11,387 nt of DNA. Origin: Bacillota bacterium. GTDB lineage: Bacteria > Bacillota > Clostridia > Christensenellales > CAG-138. Positions 1 to 6,479 of the stretch are shown here, in pieces. Under the pieces are notes generated by a model. The model did not search any database. It was not told where the DNA came from and saw only the letters and a program-made list of their open reading frames with translations. A program made the position numbers and the translations under genes. Each line of letters opens with the position of its first letter. Position 1 is the stretch's first letter. The stretch lies in contig JAEYLA010000095.1 in assembly GCA_023461495.1 (NCBI GenBank), forward strand, positions 1-11,387, given 5' to 3'.

Positions 1-615
1 ATGCGGGAAAATACCGATCTTGTACAGATCCGCCCCGCGTTTGGCGGCAACATTATGGCGCAGATCATTTCGCCAAATGCCCGCCCGCAATTCTGTACGG
101 TACGGTATAAGGTGTTTACATCGCCCCGGCGTATGGAGCAGGCAAAAGGCGAGATCGTGCATGTGCCGGTAGATACACAGATGCTTGCAAGCGGCACTAC
201 GGTACTGGAAGTCGTTAAAAAGCCCGCGGAGGTCGATCTTTCCGAAGCGGAGATTATCGTAGCGGCGGGCCGGGGGCTCAAGAGCGCAAACGATATGCAA
301 CTGATCAAGGCGCTTGCGGAGCTGCTTGGCGCGCGCCTTGCGGGAACCCGCCCTCTCATTGAAGCGGGCTGGTTGGACGCCAAGCGGCAAATCGGGCTCT
401 CGGGGCGTACCGTCAAGCCGCGGCTGCTGATTGCGGTCGGCATATCCGGCGCGGTGCAGTTTACTGCGGGCATGAAGGGCGCTGATTGCATCGTGGCGAT
501 CAACAGCGACGAACACGCAAGCATATTCGATGTAGCGCACTACGGCCTGGTGGGCGACCTTTATGAAATTGTGCCGATGCTGATCGCAGGCATCCGGGAG
601 GGCAGGTATGTATAA
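1..615 (+). CDS. etfA: Electron transfer flavoprotein alpha subunit (EtfA), 3' part; 5' end outside window
   Basis: This is the C-terminal FAD-binding half of EtfA, which forms a heterodimer with EtfB and passes electrons between a flavin dehydrogenase and other carriers. Visible EtfA signatures are RPAFGGNIMA near residues 11-20, GRGLKSANDM near 90-99, a GW..QIG.SG.TVKP block at 123-140, GISGAVQFTAGM at 147-158 and AINSD at 166-170, ending with YGLVGDLYEIVPML. Full EtfA proteins are usually 320-400 residues, and the FGGN block normally lies well inside the protein. The ATG at base 1 is therefore an internal methionine and the gene begins before the window. Any N-terminal ferredoxin-like domain, as in the EtfA of confurcating lactate dehydrogenases, cannot be seen. 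Its end overlaps the next gene by 8 bases, so the two are probably co-translated. Confidence 0.93.
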   Translation: MRENTDLVQIRPAFGGNIMAQIISPNARPQFCTVRYKVFTSPRRMEQAKGEIVHVPVDTQMLASGTTVLEVVKKPAEVDLSEAEIIVAAGRGLKSANDMQLIKALAELLGARLAGTRPLIEAGWLDAKRQIGLSGRTVKPRLLIAVGISGAVQFTAGMKGADCIVAINSDEHASIFDVAHYGLVGDLYEIVPMLIAGIREGRYV

Positions 616-1999
616 GAAAATCGACGAAGCCGACATCGCCTATCTCATACGCGCAACATCGCCCGAGCGCGTTATCACAGGCGGCGGCATCAGCCCCGAC
701 TACAGCCATGACGAACTGGGCGGTATCGAACGCCTGCCCGATGTGCTTGTAAAGGTCGTTTCCACAGAAGAGGTCGCAGCCATCATGCGCTACGCCAACG
801 AGCAGCGCATTCCCGTGGTGGTGCGTGGGAGCGGCACCGGCCTTGTCGGCGCCGCGGTCGCGCTGCATGGCGGCATTATGCTTGAAACCGTTTTGATGAA
901 CAACATACTGGAACTGGATGAAAACAACCTGACCGTTACCATACAGCCCGGGGTGCTTCTTATGGAGTTTGCCGCCTTTGCGGAGAAGCATAAATTTCTG
1001 TATCCTCCCGATCCGGGCGAGAAAACGGCTACGATCGGCGGCAACATCAGCACCAACGCGGGCGGCATGCGCGCCGTAAAGTACGGCGTCACCCGCGATT
1101 ATGTACGCGGGCTGACGGTAGTGCTGCCAACCGGGAAGGTGATCAGGACAGGCGGAAAGGTAGTAAAGAACAGCACCGGCTACAGCATCCAAAACCTCAT
1201 CGTCGGTTCCGAGGGGACATTGGGCATTGTCACCGAAGCGGTCTTAAAGCTGATTCCGCTGCCCGCGGTCGCGGTATCGCTGTTGATTCCGTTCTCCTCC
1301 ATCAAAGAGGCGATCGGCACAGTCCCCCTGCTCATCAGGAGCCGCGCGTCGCTCACCGCGATTGAGTTCATGGAACGGGACACCATCCTTTTTGCGGAGA
1401 AATACCTGGGCAAGCGGTTCCCCGACACGAAAGCCCCGGCGTACCTGCTGGTAACTGTGGACGGCAACAGCCGGACAGCCGTCGATCAGGAGCTCGCCAT
1501 GATTGCGGATTTGTGCATCGGGCAGGGCGCGCATGACGCCTATATCGTGGACACCGACGAACGCAGGCAGTCCGTCTGGAACGCGCGGAGCGCGTTCCTG
1601 GAGGCCATCAAGGCCTCTACCGACGAGATGGATGAGTGCGACGTCGTCGTACCCCGCGATAAAGTGGCGGAGTTTATCCTTTACACGCACGAGATTGCAA
1701 AAGAACTCCATGTGCGCATCCCCAGCTTCGGGCATGCGGGTGACGGCAACCTTCACGTGTATGTCTGCCGGGATAAGCGCGGTGAAGAGGAGTGGAAACA
1801 GGTGCTCAACGCAGCATTCGACCGGATGTACCGGAAGGCAAGGGAACTAAACGGCCTGGTTTCAGGCGAGCATGGCGTGGGTTATGCAAAAAAGCGGTAT
1901 ATGGCAGAAATTTTTGAGAACGAGCAATTGGAACTCATGCGCGGAATAAAGAAGACATTTGATCCCAATGGCATCCTGAACCCGGGAAAATTGTTCTGA
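608..1999 (+). CDS. FAD-linked (D)-lactate/glycolate-type dehydrogenase (GlcD/LctD family)
   Basis: A 463-residue FAD-dependent 2-hydroxyacid dehydrogenase of the PCMH/vanillyl-alcohol-oxidase fold. The N-terminal FAD domain shows RGSGTGLVGAA (73-83), GGNISTNAGG (144-153) and NSTGYSIQNLIVGSEGTLGIVTE (188-210). The C-terminal domain has SFGHAGDGNLHVYV (373-386), with the histidines and Asp/Asn of the active and metal site, then SGEHGVG (419-425) and FDPNGILNPGKLF at the end. The length matches LctD/GlcD proteins of about 460-470 residues. The start has a GGGAGGG ribosome binding site at 596-602, five bases before the ATG and inside etfA. Adjacency to etfA suggests the LctBCD type, in which the Etf partner lets NAD+-dependent lactate oxidation be driven by electron confurcation with ferredoxin. 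The substrate (D-lactate, glycolate or another 2-hydroxyacid) is not fixed by sequence alone. No Fe-S domain is seen in this subunit. Confidence 0.9.
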   Translation: MYKKIDEADIAYLIRATSPERVITGGGISPDYSHDELGGIERLPDVLVKVVSTEEVAAIMRYANEQRIPVVVRGSGTGLVGAAVALHGGIMLETVLMNNILELDENNLTVTIQPGVLLMEFAAFAEKHKFLYPPDPGEKTATIGGNISTNAGGMRAVKYGVTRDYVRGLTVVLPTGKVIRTGGKVVKNSTGYSIQNLIVGSEGTLGIVTEAVLKLIPLPAVAVSLLIPFSSIKEAIGTVPLLIRSRASLTAIEFMERDTILFAEKYLGKRFPDTKAPAYLLVTVDGNSRTAVDQELAMIADLCIGQGAHDAYIVDTDERRQSVWNARSAFLEAIKASTDEMDECDVVVPRDKVAEFILYTHEIAKELHVRIPSFGHAGDGNLHVYVCRDKRGEEEWKQVLNAAFDRMYRKARELNGLVSGEHGVGYAKKRYMAEIFENEQLELMRGIKKTFDPNGILNPGKLF

Positions 2000-2011
2000 A
2001 AGCGCCTGAAC

Positions 2012-2058
2012 AACGGTAGACATCTGAACAGTTATGTCCAGTATCTACCGTTTTTGTT
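2012..2058 (+). terminator. Probable intrinsic terminator after the etfA-dehydrogenase operon
   Basis: Thirteen bases after the stop codon, AACGGTAGA (2012-2020) pairs perfectly with TCTACCGTT (2044-2052). Within the 23-base loop, CTGAAC and GTCCAG can add five of six more pairs. T-rich sequence follows the right arm on the + strand. The opposite strand has no T-run after the stem, so the signal serves the + operon. The long loop is atypical, and the same bases take part in a direct repeat shared with 2141-2159, so part of it could belong to an older element end. Confidence 0.6.
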
Positions 2059-2308
2059 TGCAATTATATAAATATTATCCGATATAGCGGGTTTATTGGC
2101 CCTAGAATTGTCCAATTTGAATAGCATACTGCCGCCTTTTTGAACCTCCCATGTCCAGTTATGCATCCGATTCTGGGTATCCGCTTGGGCAGGGGCAGGC
2201 CTCCATCTTGCTGACGATGGGCCTAAAACGCGCCTAAATCTACCTGCGACACCGCGACGCCCTTGCCCGCTTTTTATGTTTTCGCAGCCTCTCCATAACG
2301 CGGTTGTT
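2059..2308. other. Convergent intergenic stretch without a recognised gene
   Basis: This lies between two convergent operons. No reading frame on either strand gives a recognisable protein, and no tRNA, rRNA or CRISPR pattern is seen. Composition changes from AT-rich (2059-2120) to GC-rich (about 2170-2280). A spaced repeat, TGAAC followed by 4-5 bases and then ATGTCCAGT, occurs at 2025-2042 and again at 2141-2159. No clear T-tailed hairpin for the leftward operon was found, so its 3' end is unresolved. The stretch may be the decayed end of a mobile element, which is only a suggestion. Confidence 0.4.
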
Positions 2309-3046
2309 TTAAGATAACCATTGTCCTTGTTGCGCTTCCTGCCTGTGCATCTCTTCATAGGGGGATATTATGCGCTTTTGCAGCGGCACGTCGACCGCAG
2401 TGCAAACGATCAGCTGTGAGAGCGCGAACCAGATCAGCAGCAGCATAACGGAATACGGAAACAATGCTATTATAATTATGGCCATGATAAGCGCGGAACA
2501 AAGAAGCGTAAGGTTCGTCTTCCATTCGGTTGCCATGAGTATCAGAACGTTTTTTAAAATATCTCTGTTCCTGAGCGGAAGCGCTGCGAGCAGAACAAAC
2601 GCATACCCGCAAAACAACACTCCAAAGCCAAGAAAGAAAAAGCCCATCGCCAACGTCAGCATATTTGTGCCGTTCGCCCCTGCGGATATGCTCAATACAT
2701 ACCAACTGTCAAACAGAAGAAGAGCGCATAAAAGCCCAAATGGCAGGCTTTTGAAAAGCTCCGCCTTAAACTCCCTGATAAAGTCGCCCCACACAAAGCA
2801 GCGGCCTTCGCGTACCAACTGGATCAACACCCTGTTCATACCGCAAAGCGCCGCCGGTATTGTTAATACGGGGAGGCAAAAGGCAAGAAACAACAAGTTG
2901 AGCGTCACAAGCTTCCAGGGATGCGTCAGCAACAGGAATACAAAGCGGCGTATTCCCTGTACGGGCACAGGCTCTGTCACACCCTTGCCCGGCACACCCC
3001 TTCTCTTTTTTATGAATGCCCAAACGCCGCTCAACTTCTCTTCCAT
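2309..3046 (-). CDS. YesL/DUF624-family membrane protein
   Basis: A 245-residue integral membrane protein of the DUF624 family, which includes B. subtilis YesL and is common in carbohydrate ABC-transporter operons of Firmicutes. Its biochemical role is unknown. About five hydrophobic spans are visible, near residues 45-67, 100-120, 128-155, 178-195 and 198-218. A proline-containing first helix (AFCLPVLTIPAALCGMNRVL) and a charged cytoplasmic loop (REFKAELFKS) are typical of the family. It is the last gene of the leftward operon. Its ATG follows the MalG-type stop codon after one base, with only a weak GAAGAA ribosome binding site, so translational coupling is likely. Proposed roles for the family include helping transporter assembly or sensing; the sequence cannot decide between them. 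Confidence 0.85.
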   Translation of the reverse strand: MEEKLSGVWAFIKKRRGVPGKGVTEPVPVQGIRRFVFLLLTHPWKLVTLNLLFLAFCLPVLTIPAALCGMNRVLIQLVREGRCFVWGDFIREFKAELFKSLPFGLLCALLLFDSWYVLSISAGANGTNMLTLAMGFFFLGFGVLFCGYAFVLLAALPLRNRDILKNVLILMATEWKTNLTLLCSALIMAIIIIALFPYSVMLLLIWFALSQLIVCTAVDVPLQKRIISPYEEMHRQEAQQGQWLS

Positions 3047-3047
3047 A

Positions 3048-3938
3048 TCAGTTCTTCATGCCGGTCATAACGATGCCTTCGACAAAATAACGCTGACCAA
3101 TAAGATAGACAATCACGCCCGGCAAAAACGAAAGGCAGGTAGCCGCAAACATCCCTGCGTAATCGTTTTTGAACGACCCCATGAAAGTGGTCAACCCTAC
3201 CGCCATCGTATACTTTTCCCGTGAAGTAATATAAATTGTTTGTTGCAGCAGATCGTTCCAGGTCGTAATGAAGATTAAAAGGGCCACAACGATGATCGCC
3301 GGCCGGATAGAGGGAACAATGATGCTTGTCAGGGTGCGCATATAGCCGGCTCCATCGATGACGGCCGCCTCGTCCAGTTCCTTGGGAAGCGTCCTGATAA
3401 ACTGCCGGATCAGAAAGATATTAAATGCTCCTCCTCCGCAAAGATACGGAAGGATCAGCGGCCAGTATGTATCTGTAAGCCCCAGGCTAGCCCATGATAT
3501 GTAGAGCGGAATCAGCGTTACCATCGTCGGCAACAACATCGAGCCCACGCAAAGCGCAAATAAAAATGTCTTTCCTTTAAAGCGCAGCCGTGCAAAAGCA
3601 TAGCCGCAAAATACCGCCGTAATCGTTCCGAAAACGACGCAGGGAACGACAATCAGCAGCGTATTGCCTAAATACCGCCAAAAGTCAAACGTAGTCGGCT
3701 TGATATTGTAATTGGAGAACAACCATTCCGATGGAAAAAACTGAGGCGGCCATCTGAAGATATCGAGGCTTTTCATAAGCGAGGAGCGGACCATCCACCA
3801 TAACGGCAGCATGACGATAGCAGCGATTAAGATGAGGGTAATAAATGAAAGGTTATCCGCAATCTTCTCACGCCGCTTTTTGCTTTTGAAGGCGTTTTTA
3901 ACCGACGCGCTCTTTTTTTGACAAACGGTCTCGCTCAT
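3048..3938 (-). CDS. Carbohydrate ABC transporter permease, MalG/UgpE type
   Basis: A 296-residue inner-membrane subunit of a CUT1-type sugar importer. A basic cytoplasmic N-terminus (to about residue 28) is followed by six predicted membrane spans. The coupling EAA loop is E190-AAVIDGAGYMRTLTSIIVP, the cytoplasmic helix that docks on the ATPase. The C-terminus ends in FVEGIVMTGMKN, a common MalG-type tail. Its ATG shares one base with the stop codon of the upstream permease (TAATG). It has a strong GGGAGGGG ribosome binding site at 3949-3956, ten bases upstream and inside the preceding gene. It should pair with the permease at 3938-4882 to form the translocation pore. No ATPase gene follows, so an MsmK-like shared ATPase encoded elsewhere is the likely partner. 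Confidence 0.95.
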   Translation of the reverse strand: MSETVCQKKSASVKNAFKSKKRREKIADNLSFITLILIAAIVMLPLWWMVRSSLMKSLDIFRWPPQFFPSEWLFSNYNIKPTTFDFWRYLGNTLLIVVPCVVFGTITAVFCGYAFARLRFKGKTFLFALCVGSMLLPTMVTLIPLYISWASLGLTDTYWPLILPYLCGGGAFNIFLIRQFIRTLPKELDEAAVIDGAGYMRTLTSIIVPSIRPAIIVVALLIFITTWNDLLQQTIYITSREKYTMAVGLTTFMGSFKNDYAGMFAATCLSFLPGVIVYLIGQRYFVEGIVMTGMKN

Positions 3939-4882
3939 TATTTATCATCCCCTCCCTCGTTGAATATCCAGCTTTTTGATGTGGCAAACAAGATAAAGGC
4001 CAGTATCGCCGCCACTATGAAAAATACAAACGCAATCGCGCCGGCTTTTCCCAATTCCCTGCTTTTAAACCCTGTCTGGTACATCAAATACGTCATAAAC
4101 ATTGTGGATTTTCCCGGCCCGCCTTTTGTAACGGCCAGCGCGGGTACGACAACCTGCAGATTAACGACAAGGCTCATCAAAAGATTATAAAAGATGATAG
4201 GCGTCATGCAGGGGATCGTAACATGCCAAAACCGCTGCCAGGCGTTTGCGCCGTCAATTTCTGCCGCCTCATGATATACCCTGGGCACGTTTTGCAGGCC
4301 TGCCAGAAATATGACGATCAGGTTTCCGCAGGTCCAAACAGCGATCAGGGCCAGTGAAGGTATGGCCGTGTCCGCGGCAGACAAAAAGTATGATTTTCCC
4401 AAGCCTAAATTCACAAAGATATAGTTAATGAGACCGCCGTCATACTTTAATAAAAACCACCAGCTAATCATGACCGCGGTGGCGGGCAGGATATACGGAA
4501 TATAAAAAATCGCCCGAAAAAATCCGCGGGCGGGAATCTTGCGGTTTAAGAGCAACGCTATGATCATGGAGTAAATAATGCTTCCAACAACGGCGATCAG
4601 TGAGAAATATACGGTTACCCCAATTGAGTTGAGAAAGTCAATACTCGGACTTTGAAAAATATCAATAAAATTATCAAGCCCAACAAACTGAATCGGTGGC
4701 AGCGTACCTCCTTTTACAAAATGGCCTACGTTCAAGTCCGTTAAGCTGATGCCGAAAACGGCCAACAAAGGCAAATATGTAATGAACGACAAGCCAAGAA
4801 ACGCGGGAATCAAAAAAAGATATGCCGCGCGCTGCTCCCTGATTGCTATTTTTGCTCGTCTTTTCTTTTCTGATTTTTTCAT
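3938..4882 (-). CDS. Carbohydrate ABC transporter permease, MalF/UgpA type
   Basis: A 314-residue CUT1-family permease, the usual MalF/UgpA-like partner of the MalG-type subunit. It begins with a strongly basic stretch (MKKSEKKRRAKIAIREQRA) and has six predicted membrane spans. The EAA loop is E205-AAEIDGANAWQRFWHVTIP, and TKGGPGKST before the last spans is typical of this group. The frame stays open to an ATG at 4939, which would add 19 residues. I chose 4882 because those residues are not family-like and the longer start would lie inside the stem-loop at 4919-4960. The ribosome binding site for 4882 is weak (AAGAAAG, about 12 bases upstream), so translation may be modest relative to the binding-protein gene. 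It overlaps the next permease gene by one base. Confidence 0.93.
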   Translation of the reverse strand: MKKSEKKRRAKIAIREQRAAYLFLIPAFLGLSFITYLPLLAVFGISLTDLNVGHFVKGGTLPPIQFVGLDNFIDIFQSPSIDFLNSIGVTVYFSLIAVVGSIIYSMIIALLLNRKIPARGFFRAIFYIPYILPATAVMISWWFLLKYDGGLINYIFVNLGLGKSYFLSAADTAIPSLALIAVWTCGNLIVIFLAGLQNVPRVYHEAAEIDGANAWQRFWHVTIPCMTPIIFYNLLMSLVVNLQVVVPALAVTKGGPGKSTMFMTYLMYQTGFKSRELGKAGAIAFVFFIVAAILAFILFATSKSWIFNEGGDDK

Positions 4883-4918
4883 GCTACCATTATCACACTT
4901 TCTTGGATATAAAACCAG

Positions 4919-4960
4919 AGGGGACGCCTGCATACGCATTTTTGCATTTCAGGCGCCCCT
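4919..4960 (-). terminator. Stem-loop after the binding-protein gene; attenuator or partial terminator
   Basis: On the - strand AGGGGCGCCTG (4950-4960) pairs with CAGGCGTCCCCT (4919-4930), giving 11 base pairs with one bulged T around a 19-base loop. It lies 38 bases after the stop of the binding-protein gene and 37 bases before the permease start. The following sequence (CTGGTTTTAT) has only a short T-run offset by four bases, so complete termination is unlikely. In sugar ABC operons such structures usually protect the 3' end of the abundant binding-protein mRNA or let only part of transcription reach the permeases. The + strand copy has TTTT immediately after the stem, but no + gene is present to use it. 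Confidence 0.55.
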
Positions 4961-4997
4961 TTTACGCATACGTTACTTCACAATACCTAACCGTTTT

Positions 4998-6398
4998 TTA
5001 GCGGCTGAGTTCCGCTTGCATCGCATCACGGACGCTTGCGACAACATCTTTGGCTGTCTTACTGCCGTTAATCGCTTCAACCAGTGCAGGCTGCAATGTC
5101 TTTACCAGCACTTCATAGGTGTTTGGCGTGTAGTACCATGCTGTGGATTTGGTTACGTCAAAATCTAAAGCAACGTCTACAATCGCTGTTTTATACGCCT
5201 CGGCTGTTAACGGCTGGCGGAGTTCGCAATCGTCAACCCATGATTTGAGCAGGGCTGCATCGGTATACCAATTCAGCTTGGTAGGCATCCACCACCCGGC
5301 AAGGATTGTGCCAAAGTTGTTTTCTTCGCTGTTGTACCATCTTAAGAATTCCGCAGCTTCTTCCGGGTGCTGCGATGTGGCAAATACGCCTGTCGGACCA
5401 CCCGTGCAGATATTGGCCTTCTGCTTCATATAAGGCAGCACGCCAACGCCATAATCAATACCGTCAAAGCCTGCGCCCCGGAACCCCGTAGCCCACTGTC
5501 CTTCTGTGCACATGGCAACGTTTCCCGCGCCTAAGGAGCTGGCAAAACCGTTGTCCTGCGTTCCGTCGTTTAACGGCGCGACATTTTCCACTAAGTGCAG
5601 ATCAAACACTTTTTGCATCGCTTCTACAGCCGCATCATCAAACGTTACAGATTTGCCGTCGGGCGAGAAAAAGCTGCCGCCGTTTGAATGGGCCCATACT
5701 TCAAGCTGCCATGTATATTGATTGACATAAGCGCTGTACTGTACGATATTGTTCTTGTCAAACCCGGCTTCTCCCGGATGTTTGCCGTTGGCATCTATCG
5801 TCAGCTTCTTGGCAACCTCTATAAATTCATCCCATGTCCATGCTTCATCAAGCGTAGCGGGGGGATAAGGTACACCGGCGTCATCGAACATTTGCTTGTT
5901 GTACCAAAGGGCCAGGACTTCGTTGGCTGCCGAATAAGCAACGGTTTTGCCGCCATATTTGAACGCAAGATAGTCGAGCGGCAGATTCTCCTGACCTGCA
6001 TAGATATCCACATCGGACAGCAGGCCATCCTTCGCCCAACCGATAACGGTATCTTCCGCGACCATTCCGCAATCCGGCATCTCGCCTGACGTGGCCATGG
6101 TCTGAAGTTTTTCGTTGTATTCGTCACGCCCGATTTGCATCGCTTTCACATATACCTTGTCCTGCTGTTCATTGTATACGTCGAGCGCTTTCTGTGTCGT
6201 CTCCTGTTCCGCGGGATCGCCCCATAACGAGAACGTGATCGTAATCTTCTCTGGTTTCGCGGCGGGTTCCTGCGTGGGAGACGCAGGCGGCGGCGCCGTA
6301 GGTTCTGCGGGCGGCGTTGCTGCTGGAGTGCATGCGAACGCGCTAAGGGCCATCAGCGCGCACAACAGGTATACAAGGAACCGTTTTGTTTTGTTCAC
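4998..6398 (-). CDS. Family 1 extracellular sugar-binding lipoprotein of an ABC importer
   Basis: A 466-residue solute-binding protein that should capture an oligosaccharide outside the membrane and deliver it to the two permeases encoded downstream. The N-terminus has a basic n-region (MNKTKR), a hydrophobic core and a lipid-attachment candidate Cys23 in LSAFAC. A Pro/Thr/Ala-rich tether follows to about residue 48. The mature domain opens with ITITFSLWGDPAEQ, the usual first strand of this family, and contains several tryptophans expected in a sugar cleft. The start is GTG at 6398, supported by GGAAGGG at 6409-6415, ten bases upstream. Phe at -2 and Ala at -3 make the lipobox non-canonical. 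Context (GH127 upstream, GH51 in the divergent arm) points to an arabinose-containing ligand, which the sequence alone does not prove. Confidence 0.93.
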   Translation of the reverse strand: MNKTKRFLVYLLCALMALSAFACTPAATPPAEPTAPPPASPTQEPAAKPEKITITFSLWGDPAEQETTQKALDVYNEQQDKVYVKAMQIGRDEYNEKLQTMATSGEMPDCGMVAEDTVIGWAKDGLLSDVDIYAGQENLPLDYLAFKYGGKTVAYSAANEVLALWYNKQMFDDAGVPYPPATLDEAWTWDEFIEVAKKLTIDANGKHPGEAGFDKNNIVQYSAYVNQYTWQLEVWAHSNGGSFFSPDGKSVTFDDAAVEAMQKVFDLHLVENVAPLNDGTQDNGFASSLGAGNVAMCTEGQWATGFRGAGFDGIDYGVGVLPYMKQKANICTGGPTGVFATSQHPEEAAEFLRWYNSEENNFGTILAGWWMPTKLNWYTDAALLKSWVDDCELRQPLTAEAYKTAIVDVALDFDVTKSTAWYYTPNTYEVLVKTLQPALVEAINGSKTAKDVVASVRDAMQAELSR

Positions 6399-6430
6399 TC
6401 AAAACACACCCTTCCATTTTTATTATTCTT

Positions 6431-6460
6431 TTATACGGCAACGGGCCTGTTCCCGTATAA
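6431..6460 (-). other. Intercistronic stem-loop upstream of the binding-protein gene
   Basis: On the - strand TTATACGG (6453-6460) and CCGTATAA (6431-6438) form a perfect 8-bp stem. Beyond a G-G mismatch, AAC/GTT extends it by three pairs around an AGGCCC loop. A-rich rather than T-rich sequence follows on the transcribed strand, so it is not an intrinsic terminator. It sits between the GH127 stop and the ribosome binding site of the binding-protein gene. An mRNA processing site or 5' stabiliser for the downstream message is the best reading. Confidence 0.6.
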
Positions 6461-6479
6461 ATTGTTTTCGCGTTGGTTG

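Noticed and set aside
2032..2358. A 108-codon frame on the - strand across the convergent gap
   Set aside because: It overlaps the end of the YesL-family gene in another frame and the terminator arm, with no ribosome binding site and no recognisable domain.
4883..4939. A 19-residue N-terminal extension of the MalF-type permease
   Set aside because: The added residues are unlike the family and would be encoded within the stem-loop; the basic MKKSEKKRR start is typical.
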